Assembly (NCBI RefSeq): GCF_904067545.1
Contig: NZ_LR881183.1
Location: forward strand, 1,244,277-1,308,276
DNA: 64,000 nt
Source: Thermococcus camini
GTDB lineage: Archaea; Methanobacteriota_B; Thermococci; Thermococcales; Thermococcaceae
Direction of reading: 5' to 3'
Below, piece after piece: positions 15,582 to 24,061 of the stretch. The position numbers were made by a program, and so were the translations under genes. Below the pieces are notes generated by a model. The model was given only the letters and a program-made list of their open reading frames with translations, ran no database searches and was not told the origin of the DNA. Position 1 is the stretch's first letter; each line of letters begins with the position of its first letter.

Positions 15582-15869
15582 TCAACCAATAAAATGTTTT
15601 CCCCAGAGCACCCCTCTAAGCCGTTCCACGGGAGACCTCTTTTCCTCAACGACATCCTCCACGAAGACGCCCTTTATCTCTCCAACTTCTTCTTCTATGG
15701 CTGGCAGGAGGAGGCCAAGAAGCTCAAGTGGTTCCAAACAGGAGCAGCCGGTCGAGTACTGGAAGGGCTTGCCGGGGAGTTCAACCATAAGGGAGATGCC
15801 ATCTCCTGTCTTTAGAATCTCAAAGGGCGCGGTAACCTTCTCGCCGATAATCTTACCCCTCACGAGCAT
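15582..15869 (-). CDS. Hypothetical protein (95 aa)
   Basis: No family is recognised. The frame begins MLVRGKIIGEKVTAPFEILK and contains two close Cys (GCSCLEPLELLGLLLPAIEE). The start could instead be the GTG two codons downstream, because no clear ribosome-binding site precedes the ATG and an AT-rich TTATATTC element lies directly before it. The charged beta-then-alpha pattern suggests a small soluble protein. It lies 25 bases upstream of the 54-residue gene on the same strand and may be co-transcribed with it. Confidence 0.55.
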   Translation of the reverse strand: MLVRGKIIGEKVTAPFEILKTGDGISLMVELPGKPFQYSTGCSCLEPLELLGLLLPAIEEEVGEIKGVFVEDVVEEKRSPVERLRGVLWGKHFIG

Positions 15870-15985
15870 CGAATATAAGCTAAAACGGCGGAAATTAAAG
15901 GATTTCCTTACCGAAAGGTTTCAAACCTCAGGTTTTCTCCGAGAACGTTAAAAGCCTCCGCACACAATCTTCACCGGTGGTGCCA

Positions 15986-17119
15986 ATGTTCTGGCTGAAA
16001 ACGAGACTCATCGAGGGTGAGGGCTCTCTCAAAAATCTCTCAAAGGAAGTCAAAGGCCACGAGCGCGTTCTTATCCTAGCTTCCCGTTCGATGAAGAGGC
16101 ATGGCTTTTTGAGCGAGGCCGAGGACTACGTGAAGGATGCCGGAGCGGAGGTCTTCTCTATTACAGGCCTTCCACCTGAACCGAGCGTCGAGGTCATAGA
16201 GGAGTTTCTTCCCAAGGTGAGGGAGTTCGAGCCTGACCTTCTGGTTGCCCTCGGCGGGGGAAGCGTGATAGACATCACCAAAGCCCTGAAGGTCTTCTAC
16301 AATGCCCCCGAGCTGAACTTCGAGGAGATAGCCTTCATAGACAGGTTTTCAAAGCCAAAACCGGTTCCTAAGCTGAGAACCAGGCTGATAGCGATACCCT
16401 CAACCAGCGGTGCCGGCAGCGAGGTCTCAGGGGCGAGCGTTCTTAAGAAAGGAGGTATCAAATACAACATCGTAACGCCGGAGATAGCGCCCGACGTGGC
16501 CATACTCGATCCCCGCCTACCAAGAACGATGCCGACGGAGGTGGCGAGAAACTCCGGCCTTGACGTCCTCGTCCACGGCATAGAGGCCTACACAACCAAG
16601 GTTGCTAACCCCTTCAGCGACGCCATGGCTATTAAAGCGATAAAGACCGTCTATCGGTGGCTTCCCCTCTCGGTCAAAGGCAACGAAGAGGCAAGGGCAA
16701 GGGTTCACTACGCGGCGACGATGGCGGGAATAGCATTCCTCAACGCGCGTCTCGGCCTATGCCACGCGATGAGCCACAAGGCGGCCTGGCTCGGTCCGCA
16801 CGGACTCCTCAACGCGATATTCCTTCCCTACGTGATGGAGTTTAACGCCGAGAGAAGCGACTACGCGAGGAGGCGCTACGCGGAGATAGCGAGGGAGCTT
16901 GGCTTCCAGAATGCCAAAGACCTCATTGAAGTGGTTAAAGAACTCAACGAGATGCTCGGCGTTCCAAAGCTGGGCGAGCTGGTTGATGAGGAGACCTTCG
17001 CCGAGAGGGTCGAGGAGATGGCAGAAAAAGCCTACCGCGACGGGCTTATAGCTTTCAACCCCGTTGAGCCGAAGCCGGAAGAGATAAGGGAGCTGTACCT
17101 TAGGGCATTTCTTATCTAA
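15986..17119 (+). CDS. Iron-containing (group III) alcohol dehydrogenase
   Basis: The ATG at 15986 follows GGTGGTGCCA; a GTG at 15977 is part of that site. The 377-residue enzyme has the NAD(P)-binding half with 'ALGGGSVIDITKA' (GGGSVID 90-96) and 'AIPSTSGAGSEVSG'. The metal half has likely iron ligands Asp193, His197, His260 and His272 ('GLDVLVHGIEAY', 'GLCHAMSHKAAW', 'GPHGLLNA'). Thermococcales group III enzymes reduce aldehydes to alcohols during fermentation; the substrate here is not determined. It sits between the two restriction systems but has the composition of a host gene. Confidence 0.9.
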   Translation: MFWLKTRLIEGEGSLKNLSKEVKGHERVLILASRSMKRHGFLSEAEDYVKDAGAEVFSITGLPPEPSVEVIEEFLPKVREFEPDLLVALGGGSVIDITKALKVFYNAPELNFEEIAFIDRFSKPKPVPKLRTRLIAIPSTSGAGSEVSGASVLKKGGIKYNIVTPEIAPDVAILDPRLPRTMPTEVARNSGLDVLVHGIEAYTTKVANPFSDAMAIKAIKTVYRWLPLSVKGNEEARARVHYAATMAGIAFLNARLGLCHAMSHKAAWLGPHGLLNAIFLPYVMEFNAERSDYARRRYAEIARELGFQNAKDLIEVVKELNEMLGVPKLGELVDEETFAERVEEMAEKAYRDGLIAFNPVEPKPEEIRELYLRAFLI

Positions 17120-17241
17120 TTAATGTTAGTCATTATTTAATATTTTGAGGCAAATATTTATAATGTCACGAATATAAAATCTAAAACGATGTAGTATTGC
17201 TGCTCTTAGTGTGTTACTTGCCATGCTAAGGAGGGATTGAG

Positions 17242-19695
17242 GTGAACCCCACCAAAAGCCAAGAAGATATAGAAGAAACTCTCCAAAGTTTTGGTGAATA
17301 TTTAATTAGAAGAATTGAACTCTCCCATTCTGGCCAGTATGCCGTTGTGGAATTTTCACAACCCATATCTAATGAAGATAAACTTCTGCTTTTTGAGTTG
17401 TTAGAAGATGAAACAAATATACTTTGGGATAAACCAATTCCAAAAGGAACATTCTATTCATTTATCAATGACTCATATTTTATGGTATTTTCCGTAGATA
17501 AGCAAGAAATACAAATTTACGATATTCTAACAGATAAATGGAAACAAATTAAATTTAAAGGCACAAGGATATACCCACGTCCAATAGATGATAGAGACCA
17601 GCTTGCAGTAATATATGTTGATCCCAAAAGCTTCAAAATCCAAACAAGTTTTAGACCAAAGATAATACCTTTAAAATTCTACATGTCCTCTGATAACTCC
17701 AAGTACTTCCTCAAAAAGGTTCCTAAAACAATCTCTAGATTAAAAGGCAATTTTTATACACTAGCAATTGTCAACGAGGAATCAAAATTTACTGGTAGTC
17801 TGGTAAATAAGCATCTAATGTTATTAAAACTAGACGAAACTATTTCAATCCCCCTAATAGATATTCCCCTCAAAGTAACAGCTGAAATTGATTTTCCTGA
17901 CTGGGATGTTGTAAATTTAGAGAGCAGCATTCTAGCGGTTGTGAATATAAAAGACCAAAAGAAACTGCTAGTAATTAACGTTGGAGACAACGACGGTATC
18001 CACAAAATAGAGATAACCTACTCCGGTAACGTTCGTTATTTAACACTCCCTAAAAAAGACTTTCTTGGCATAATTCTGATTTACCATGATGAATATGGGA
18101 AAGAGCATATAGGAATTATCCAGTATGATACACTCTTTAAACTCATTAAGCAAGGAGATGCGGAAAATATTAAGCTTGAAGATCTTATCAACAAACAAGA
18201 ATTAGATGAGTTTGCGAACATAGTTCTCTCAAAAAATGGCTCAATAATTAGTATGTGGCGTGGAAAAAAGGTAGTATTAGAAGAATTCCCATGGGAGGAT
18301 GTGGATTGGGAAGAGTTGAATGATAGATACACTCAACCACCGATCCCACTTGATAATAAAGAGAATATCCTTGAATCCACATCTGAAAGATTTGTGGAGA
18401 GTGAATGGACTATGAAAACCCTATCCGAAAGACTCCTCAATGAATATGGACAAATAATTTTGTATGGCCCGCCTGGAACAGGGAAAACCCACCTTGCAAG
18501 AACAATAGGGAAACAATATGGTGAAAACCTTGAGGGGCATCATTATGAATTCGTGACGTTTCACAAGTCTTATAGTTACGAGGATTTTGTTGAAGGATAC
18601 CGACCGAAAACAACCGGCGAAAAGATTGAATATCCTGTAGTCGACGGAATATTCAAACGTATTACAATAAGGGCAATTTATGAATTACTTTCAGAAGAAA
18701 CTAAAGAAAGACTTCTACCAGGCTACAAAGAAAAAATTGAAACCCAGGCCACAAACAGGGCATGGGAAAGCCTCCTTTTTGATTTAAAAAACCAGAAAAG
18801 CATAATAAGGCCAGACATTGAAGTGGATGAATCCTCAAAGTATATAAAAATTACACCAAAAGGCAAAAAGGAAGACTACATACACAATGTTAACGAGCTA
18901 GAGGAAAAAAGTGAGAAATATCCTGATCTAGTGTCTATATTCCACCAGTATAAAGCCGAAGCAATGTACCTTGGTATTAAAGTTGTTGTACACCGATTTT
19001 TAGAGGAACTTAATCAGGAGCTAAATAGTAGGGGCATGTTAGATCCAGAAAAACTCAAGGGGTATTTTGTAAAGAACCCCTCGAAGTTCTACCTTGTTAT
19101 TGACGAAATTAACCGGGCCGATGTTAGCCACGTATTCGGAGAGCTTATAACACTCCTCGAGAAGGACAAACGCCTTAGCAGAGACAATAGAAATCCTATA
19201 ATAGTACGTCTTCCATACTCAAGGGAACTCTTCGCCATTCCAGAAAATCTTTACATCATTGGAACAATGAACTCCGCAGACAGGGGGATATCCTTATTAG
19301 ACGTCGCCATAAGGAGGAGGTTTGCATTTTTAGAAGTCCAACCTGATCACCGTACACTCGATGGCTTAGAAATTCACGGAATTAGGATCGACAAACTTCT
19401 TCTGGCAATAAACAAAAAGATAATCCAGTCAAAGGGTAGTAAAGACTACCAAATAGGGCACTCATATTTCCTTGAACTTAAGAGTATTCTGTCAAAAGGA
19501 AATAATGACCAGGCCCTGCAGAAACTCATGATTATATGGTATCACCGGATACTACCACTGCTCCAAGAGTATTACTATATGAGATGGGACGAGCTTGGCA
19601 TGAGGGAGTTCATAGATGACACAGGAATGATAAACTGGGAACTCATGTCTTCCCCACAGAAGTTTATAGATGCTTTAAAAAGACTAATAGAATGA
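17242..19695 (+). CDS. mcrB: McrB-like GTPase/AAA+ restriction subunit with a novel N-terminal domain
   Basis: GTG 17242 follows AGGAGGG. The 817-residue protein has a C-terminal AAA+ module of the McrB clade: Walker A 'GPPGTGKT' 409-416, 'HKSYSYEDFVEGYRP' 441-455, Walker B 'FYLVIDEINRADVS' 616-629, and the sensor 'GTMNSADRGISLLDVAIRRR' from 674. McrB forms hexamers that load the McrC nuclease on modified DNA. Residues 1-~370 do not resemble the known E. coli DUF3578 or archaeal YTH/EVE-type recognition domains. They are rich in short strands with repeats such as 'HSGQYAVVEF', 'KQEIQIYDILTDKWKQI' and 'SKNGSIISMWRGKKVVLEEF' that suggest a beta-propeller. The gene is AT-rich compared with its surroundings. 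Confidence 0.88.
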   Translation: MNPTKSQEDIEETLQSFGEYLIRRIELSHSGQYAVVEFSQPISNEDKLLLFELLEDETNILWDKPIPKGTFYSFINDSYFMVFSVDKQEIQIYDILTDKWKQIKFKGTRIYPRPIDDRDQLAVIYVDPKSFKIQTSFRPKIIPLKFYMSSDNSKYFLKKVPKTISRLKGNFYTLAIVNEESKFTGSLVNKHLMLLKLDETISIPLIDIPLKVTAEIDFPDWDVVNLESSILAVVNIKDQKKLLVINVGDNDGIHKIEITYSGNVRYLTLPKKDFLGIILIYHDEYGKEHIGIIQYDTLFKLIKQGDAENIKLEDLINKQELDEFANIVLSKNGSIISMWRGKKVVLEEFPWEDVDWEELNDRYTQPPIPLDNKENILESTSERFVESEWTMKTLSERLLNEYGQIILYGPPGTGKTHLARTIGKQYGENLEGHHYEFVTFHKSYSYEDFVEGYRPKTTGEKIEYPVVDGIFKRITIRAIYELLSEETKERLLPGYKEKIETQATNRAWESLLFDLKNQKSIIRPDIEVDESSKYIKITPKGKKEDYIHNVNELEEKSEKYPDLVSIFHQYKAEAMYLGIKVVVHRFLEELNQELNSRGMLDPEKLKGYFVKNPSKFYLVIDEINRADVSHVFGELITLLEKDKRLSRDNRNPIIVRLPYSRELFAIPENLYIIGTMNSADRGISLLDVAIRRRFAFLEVQPDHRTLDGLEIHGIRIDKLLLAINKKIIQSKGSKDYQIGHSYFLELKSILSKGNNDQALQKLMIIWYHRILPLLQEYYYMRWDELGMREFIDDTGMINWELMSSPQKFIDALKRLIE

Positions 19696-19732
19696 CGTAT
19701 TAATCGATGCTGGTCACACCAGGTGGATGGAT

Positions 19733-21139
19733 ATGAAAATAATCCGTGTACCTGAGCATTCCATAGATTATTTTCCTAATTCTCCTTTGTGGAGGGCAGT
19801 TCCTAAGTTACCTATCGAGCTGGTTAAAAATCAGGATTTTAGAGAGTTCATAAGTCAGATAAACAATGGACACAATCCTCCCATATTAATAAAAAAATAT
19901 AATAGGCTCGTTGCCGGGCCGTACATAGGATTTGCCATATACGAGGACAGAATTTCTAGAAGACGTTATCAGATCGAGATATATCCCAAAGTATTTCGAA
20001 GAGGAGCACCGTCCAAAGATGGGTGGAAGCTTGTGCTAAAACTCGCAGATCTGTATTACAACATTGGACTGAGGGAGTATAACATTAAAACATCTCTTGC
20101 AGTTGAGGGAAAATCACCGTTCCTGGATATTATACTAAACATCTTTGCGAATAGCCTGTTAAATGAACTTAGATTTGGAGTATATGGGGAGTTTATAACA
20201 TATGAAGAGAGATCATCTTCTTTAAGGGGTCAGCTATTAGTTGAGAGGGAGGTACTAAAACTGCCAACACAAAAACACAAATTCGACACTCGGTACAAGA
20301 AGTTCACTGCGGATAATCCCCTTAATCAAATCCTCAAATACGCACTGTATTTAGGGCTTCAGTATGCCTATCGGAAAGAAACGAAAAAAATACTCTCTGA
20401 AGCTTGGGACATCTTAAATGATATATCTCTTGTCCCAATAACCTCAGACTCTATAGAAAGGGTAACCCTAAACTCTCTAAACTTAAGATTCAAACTTCCT
20501 TTAGAACTGGCAAAAATGATCATAACAGGGTTGGAGTACCACAGCCATATACAATCTCCAGGATTCTTCATAAACATGCCAGATGTGTTTGAGTTTCTTG
20601 TCTACAAACTTTTTGATACAGTTCTAATGCAGAATTATATGGTGAGATATCATCCACAAGATAAAGAATTTGTTATTGAACAACCCAGAAAATTCATTAA
20701 TGAACCTCCTCAACCAGATATCATCATAGAATCCAAATCAGGAAAGCCCCTACTGATAGTAGATGCCAAATATAAACCCCTCTACTGCCGTGATTGTATG
20801 GAAAAAAAGAGGTACGTTAAAAATTCCAGTGACTTATATCAACTGTATTCCTACGTAAAACTATATGGGGTTCGTGGAGGACTTCTTGTGTATCCTATGT
20901 TGAAAAATCCGTATACAGAATACAACCAGTGGCTCTGTGATGTGTCTTCCACATCAAAGTGTGGAAATTCAATTTTCCATTTCTTTGATGGAACTAAACT
21001 AGGAATCCTCGGGATAGATCTCGGCCACGTCATTAGGGATTCCATTAAAGTATTCAGTGGCAAGATAGTCAAGGTATCACCAGAAATCCAAGAGCAGTTA
21101 ATTATGTACATAAATTCTCTGTCCAAAGGCACAAAATAG
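19733..21139 (+). CDS. mcrC: McrC-like nuclease subunit
   Basis: The ATG at 19733 follows AGGTGG with six-base spacing, 37 bases after the mcrB stop. The 468-residue protein has the McrC N-terminal region ('PYIGFAIYEDRISRRRYQIE', 'IYPKVF'), a long helical middle ('LRFGVYGEFITYEERSSSLR') and a PD-(D/E)xK nuclease core: Asp329 ('PDIIIES'), Asp344 and Lys346 ('LLIVDAKYK'), then 'DLYQLYSYVKLYGVRGGLLV'. A Cys pair (CRDC) follows the core. The catalytic residues are complete, so the system should be active. It is AT-rich like mcrB, suggesting joint transfer. Confidence 0.9.
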   Translation: MKIIRVPEHSIDYFPNSPLWRAVPKLPIELVKNQDFREFISQINNGHNPPILIKKYNRLVAGPYIGFAIYEDRISRRRYQIEIYPKVFRRGAPSKDGWKLVLKLADLYYNIGLREYNIKTSLAVEGKSPFLDIILNIFANSLLNELRFGVYGEFITYEERSSSLRGQLLVEREVLKLPTQKHKFDTRYKKFTADNPLNQILKYALYLGLQYAYRKETKKILSEAWDILNDISLVPITSDSIERVTLNSLNLRFKLPLELAKMIITGLEYHSHIQSPGFFINMPDVFEFLVYKLFDTVLMQNYMVRYHPQDKEFVIEQPRKFINEPPQPDIIIESKSGKPLLIVDAKYKPLYCRDCMEKKRYVKNSSDLYQLYSYVKLYGVRGGLLVYPMLKNPYTEYNQWLCDVSSTSKCGNSIFHFFDGTKLGILGIDLGHVIRDSIKVFSGKIVKVSPEIQEQLIMYINSLSKGTK

Positions 21140-21155
21140 AAGAGGCGAAGAGAAG

Positions 21156-22649
21156 TTAGCCAACTCGTATTTCCATCTCTCCTTCATTCTCCACCTCATG
21201 TATCTTTCCGCCCTTCATGACCTCCACTATGGCAAGGCTCAGCAGGGCCAGGAAGAGGTATATCCCAGCGGAAGTCCCGAAGAGCACCTCGTAGGCCTTG
21301 GTCGTTGGCACCTTTATCTGCACCCAGCTCGGAGCACCCGGCGGGTGGAAGAGGATGTAGTAGGTGCTCATTATCGTGCCCGCTATGGCCGGCCCCCAGG
21401 TGGAGCCGAAGTTTCTGAAGAGGCTGTTGGCACCTGTCGCTATTCCCATGACCCTCGGCGGGACACTGAAGACGAGCACGTTTATGAGCGAGATGTTCAT
21501 CAGCGTTATTCCCGCGCCAACGTAGGTTATCAGACCAACGAAGGCCCAGAGGTGGTTCGGCGGAAGGTTCGGGGCGTATTTCGCGAGTATTCCAAGTCCG
21601 GAACTTGCTATCAATGCGCCGGTTATCGCGAGGGGCTTTGCCCCAACTTTCGGCATTATCCTGCCGGCGAGGGGGGCTATGATGAGCATGACGCCGGCCA
21701 TCGGGGTCATGAGCAGGCCGCTCTGGAGTATCGTCTTGCCGAAGCCGTAGGGAGGCTTCATCTGGAATATGTAGGTGTTGGCCTGGCTCATCATAGAGAT
21801 CCCGAAGGCGGCAAACATTATGCCGAGGTTCACTATGGCCGGGTTTCTGGAGGATATTATGTCGAGCGGTATCAGCGGGTTGTCCGCTCTCCTCTCCCAG
21901 AGGAGGAGCAGAAAGGCACCGACTAGCGAGACCGCAAAAAGGACGAGCGTTTCCTCCGCCTTCCAGCCGACGGTAGGTGCCCTCGTCACGGCAACCAGAG
22001 CCGGCACGACGGCCCAGACCAGAAAGATTACCCCTGGCCAGTCGATCTTCCCTGGATTCACGTAACGGCTCTCACGGAGGATTTTCCAGGCAAGGATGAA
22101 CATCAGAACCGCAAACGGGGCAGCGGAGTGGTACGTCCATCTCCACCCCCAGTTCTGGGTAACGTAGGCACCCAAAGGAAGCGCAATAACCATACCCACT
22201 GCAAACATTGCGCTTATCATTCCCTGAACCTGAGGCACCATCTCCGGGGGAAACTCCTCACGGACGAGGGAAAAGGCGAGGGGGAATATTGCCATGCCGA
22301 AGCCCTGTATTGCCCTCGTGAAGAGGAGCCACTGGAAGCTCGGTGCAAAGCCGTTGAGGATAACGCCGAGCGTGTAAAATCCCAAAGCAACCAAGAACAT
22401 CTTCTTTTTGCCGTACATGTCGCCGAGCTTTCCAAATAAAGCCACGCTCACCGTTCCGACGAGGAGGTAGATTGTGAGAATCCAGCTAACGTCGTTGGGG
22501 TTTATGGCAAACTCCTTCTGGATGGTGGGCAGCGCTGGGGTGAGCATCGCCTCGGTGTACATGACGAGGAGCGGGAGGATAACAACGACGAGCATGGCCT
22601 TCTTTGCATAGGCCAGGTCGTAGGTTTCGCCCTTTCTCTCAACTATCAC
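21156..22649 (-). CDS. MFS drug exporter, DHA2 (EmrB/QacA) type
   Basis: A GTG start at 22649 follows GGTGATGG. The 497-residue protein has about 14 hydrophobic segments. Motif A of the major facilitator superfamily is 'GKLGDMYGKKKMF', the first helix carries 'LLVMYTEAMLTPALPTIQKE', and motif C-like 'AVGMVIALPLGAYVTQNWGWRW' marks proton antiporters. It ends in a short acidic tail. This is the DHA2 family of multidrug exporters. A pair of palindromes between its TATA box and start indicates repressor control, although no regulator gene is adjacent. Confidence 0.88.
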   Translation of the reverse strand: MIVERKGETYDLAYAKKAMLVVVILPLLVMYTEAMLTPALPTIQKEFAINPNDVSWILTIYLLVGTVSVALFGKLGDMYGKKKMFLVALGFYTLGVILNGFAPSFQWLLFTRAIQGFGMAIFPLAFSLVREEFPPEMVPQVQGMISAMFAVGMVIALPLGAYVTQNWGWRWTYHSAAPFAVLMFILAWKILRESRYVNPGKIDWPGVIFLVWAVVPALVAVTRAPTVGWKAEETLVLFAVSLVGAFLLLLWERRADNPLIPLDIISSRNPAIVNLGIMFAAFGISMMSQANTYIFQMKPPYGFGKTILQSGLLMTPMAGVMLIIAPLAGRIMPKVGAKPLAITGALIASSGLGILAKYAPNLPPNHLWAFVGLITYVGAGITLMNISLINVLVFSVPPRVMGIATGANSLFRNFGSTWGPAIAGTIMSTYYILFHPPGAPSWVQIKVPTTKAYEVLFGTSAGIYLFLALLSLAIVEVMKGGKIHEVENEGEMEIRVG

Positions 22650-22659
22650 TTTCCATCAC

Positions 22660-22690
22660 CGATGTATCGGACGATATATCGCTTATAAAG
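22660..22690 (-). promoter_or_regulatory. TATA box and double palindromic operator of the MFS gene
   Basis: On the minus strand CTTTATAAG (22682-22690) is a TATA box. Directly downstream are two ten-base near-palindromes, CGATATATCG (22672-22681) and CGATGTATCG (22660-22669), separated by two bases so that their centres are 12 bases apart. They cover the expected transcription start, the usual place for an archaeal repressor site. Confidence 0.6.
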
Positions 22691-22742
22691 TTAGCGGTAG
22701 GGAGTATAAACTCTTGGGACAAACCAGAAGATGGATGAGTGC

Positions 22743-22943
22743 ATGTCTGAGGTGATATACAGGAATATACCGAAAGGGAGAGAACTCATCTTAATTGATG
22801 GAAAGGAACTCCATGAGGGAGATACCATCACGGTTAAGATACTCACAAGAAAGGAACTGGTTGAAAGGTTGGCCGGAATCCTCGGCAAGGGGAGAGCGAG
22901 AGAGGTGGAAGAGTACTTGAAGGAACTCAACGAGAGGTTTTAG
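22743..22943 (+). CDS. Small DUF104/VapB-like putative antitoxin
   Basis: The frame is open from 22731; ATG 22743 is preferred because the product then starts MSEVIYRNIPKGRELILIDG, like short AF2212/DUF104 antitoxins that begin with a strand followed by 'LxEGDxVxVKI' (here 'LHEGDTITVKIL'). A charged helix follows (RAREVEEYLKELNERF). The ribosome-binding site is weak. No toxin lies downstream: the nearest PIN gene is on the other strand with its own partner, so this looks like an orphan antitoxin. Length from 22743 is 66 residues. Confidence 0.5.
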   Translation: MSEVIYRNIPKGRELILIDGKELHEGDTITVKILTRKELVERLAGILGKGRAREVEEYLKELNERF

Positions 22944-22969
22944 GCCATTAATGAACGCTTTGGAGATGC

Positions 22970-23045
22970 TCTTGTGCTCGTGCTCACCTCAATCGGGACA
23001 TTCTCCCGAAGGCCTCGTCCTTTAGGGCGGGGGTGGGTAGATATT
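22970..23045 (+). pseudogene. Relic of a TnpB 3' end (IS200/IS605 right end)
   Basis: Reading from 22976, the frame spells ARAHLNRDILPKASSFRAG, the characteristic last residues of Thermococcales TnpB proteins (…SFRAG), without the rest of the gene. The same bases form two adjacent hairpins: CGGGA/TCCCG at 22994-23008 and an eight-pair stem CCTCGTCC/GGGCGGGG at 23013-23032 with loop TTTA. These match the position of the omegaRNA 3' scaffold in such elements. Upstream transposon sequence is missing. Confidence 0.5.
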
Positions 23046-23090
23046 GGATAATATTGGAACGAAGAGTTAGGGATTTTGGCGCTTTAGGTT

Positions 23091-23588
23091 TTATTCTTTA
23101 TTGTGCATCATTAGGAACTCTTTGGGAGTGAGGATGTAGAATTCGTGGCCGTCCAACTTGAATTTTTTGTTCTTGTTCCTAATTTTCAGCAGGTGTTTTC
23201 GATCATATGTTATCAGGAACTCAGCCTTTGAGTTGTAGATCACGTCGAGGAATGGAACGTCCCTCGGATCATAAACCGTCTCAAGGAGGGCCTTTGAGTT
23301 TTTAAAAGATCTTTTTATGGCTACTCTTGTGGACATTGCCAGAACGGCGTCGATTCTTATCCGTGAGATTGCAGACGGAATTCGCTTGGCAACTTTTGGA
23401 TACGCTGTTACCCTGTAGTACTCGCTTTTAGTTGAACCTGAATAGTAGTGCCGGACTTTTCCCTCTGCAAGAAGTCTTACCACGTCGAAAGCATGGCCTT
23501 TCGGAGAAAGGAGTGCAGCTATTAGAACTGAAGTGTCAATGACTATTCGAGGCCGAGTTCCTTCAGCTTTTTCTCTATTCGCTGCCAT
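23091..23588 (-). CDS. PIN-domain toxin (VapC-like, COG1569 type)
   Basis: The ATG at 23588 has a GGAGG site 10 bases upstream, inside the preceding gene. The 165-residue protein shows 'RPRIVIDTSVLIAALLSPKG' with the first catalytic Asp, conserved acidic residues in 'DPRDVPFLDVIYNSKAEFLI' and 'TYDRKHLLKI', and a normal PIN length. PIN toxins are RNases held inactive by an antitoxin. It overlaps the upstream gene by 46 bases in another frame, so translation is coupled. Confidence 0.82.
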   Translation of the reverse strand: MAANREKAEGTRPRIVIDTSVLIAALLSPKGHAFDVVRLLAEGKVRHYYSGSTKSEYYRVTAYPKVAKRIPSAISRIRIDAVLAMSTRVAIKRSFKNSKALLETVYDPRDVPFLDVIYNSKAEFLITYDRKHLLKIRNKNKKFKLDGHEFYILTPKEFLMMHNKE

Positions 23589-23845
23589 TTCCTTATCTCC
23601 TCCCTGGCCCCGTAGTAAAGCCTGACTGCGTCCTCTTCATTCATTGCAGGTTCCTCATTACTCCACTCCTCAATGATTTTTTTGGCCTTTTCCTTCGTCA
23701 CTTTTGTTCGGGTCTTTTTGAGCTTCTCAAGGTTGGCCTTCCACTCGTAATACTCAAGGAGCTCCTTTGGGGAGACCCCAACGGCCTTGGCGACTTCCTC
23801 TATAAGGAGCCTTACACCCTCTGAATTCCTCACGCTGACGGCCAT
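23543..23845 (-). CDS. Probable antitoxin partner of the PIN protein
   Basis: This 100-residue protein starts at ATG 23845 after AAGGTG. The first part 'VRLLIEEVAKAVGVSPKELL' looks like a short helical DNA-binding or dimerisation segment. The middle is highly charged ('TRTKVTKEKAKKIIEEW') and the C-terminus is a long helix. It immediately precedes and overlaps the PIN gene, the usual antitoxin-first order. The family is not recognised, so antitoxin function rests on position. Confidence 0.65.
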   Translation of the reverse strand: MAVSVRNSEGVRLLIEEVAKAVGVSPKELLEYYEWKANLEKLKKTRTKVTKEKAKKIIEEWSNEEPAMNEEDAVRLYYGAREEIRKWQRIEKKLKELGLE

Positions 23846-24061
23846 TCATAACACCTTGAAGAAGTTGAAGAAAAGGAATGTTATTAACTTTTCTTCAGCG
23901 GTACATTATCATTGGCTCAATGTGGTACACACTACCCACCAATGCTTTGCCCACATTTTGAGTTTTTCGGTTCCCGGAAAACACAATCAACGAAATGAAA
24001 ACTCGACTTAACATTTTGGGGACACAGTAAAGTTCAAGAGGTGAAGATTCTTCCTTAAACC

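Noticed and set aside
21198-21926. 242-codon plus-strand frame
   Set aside because: Antisense to the MFS transporter; no start signal or family.
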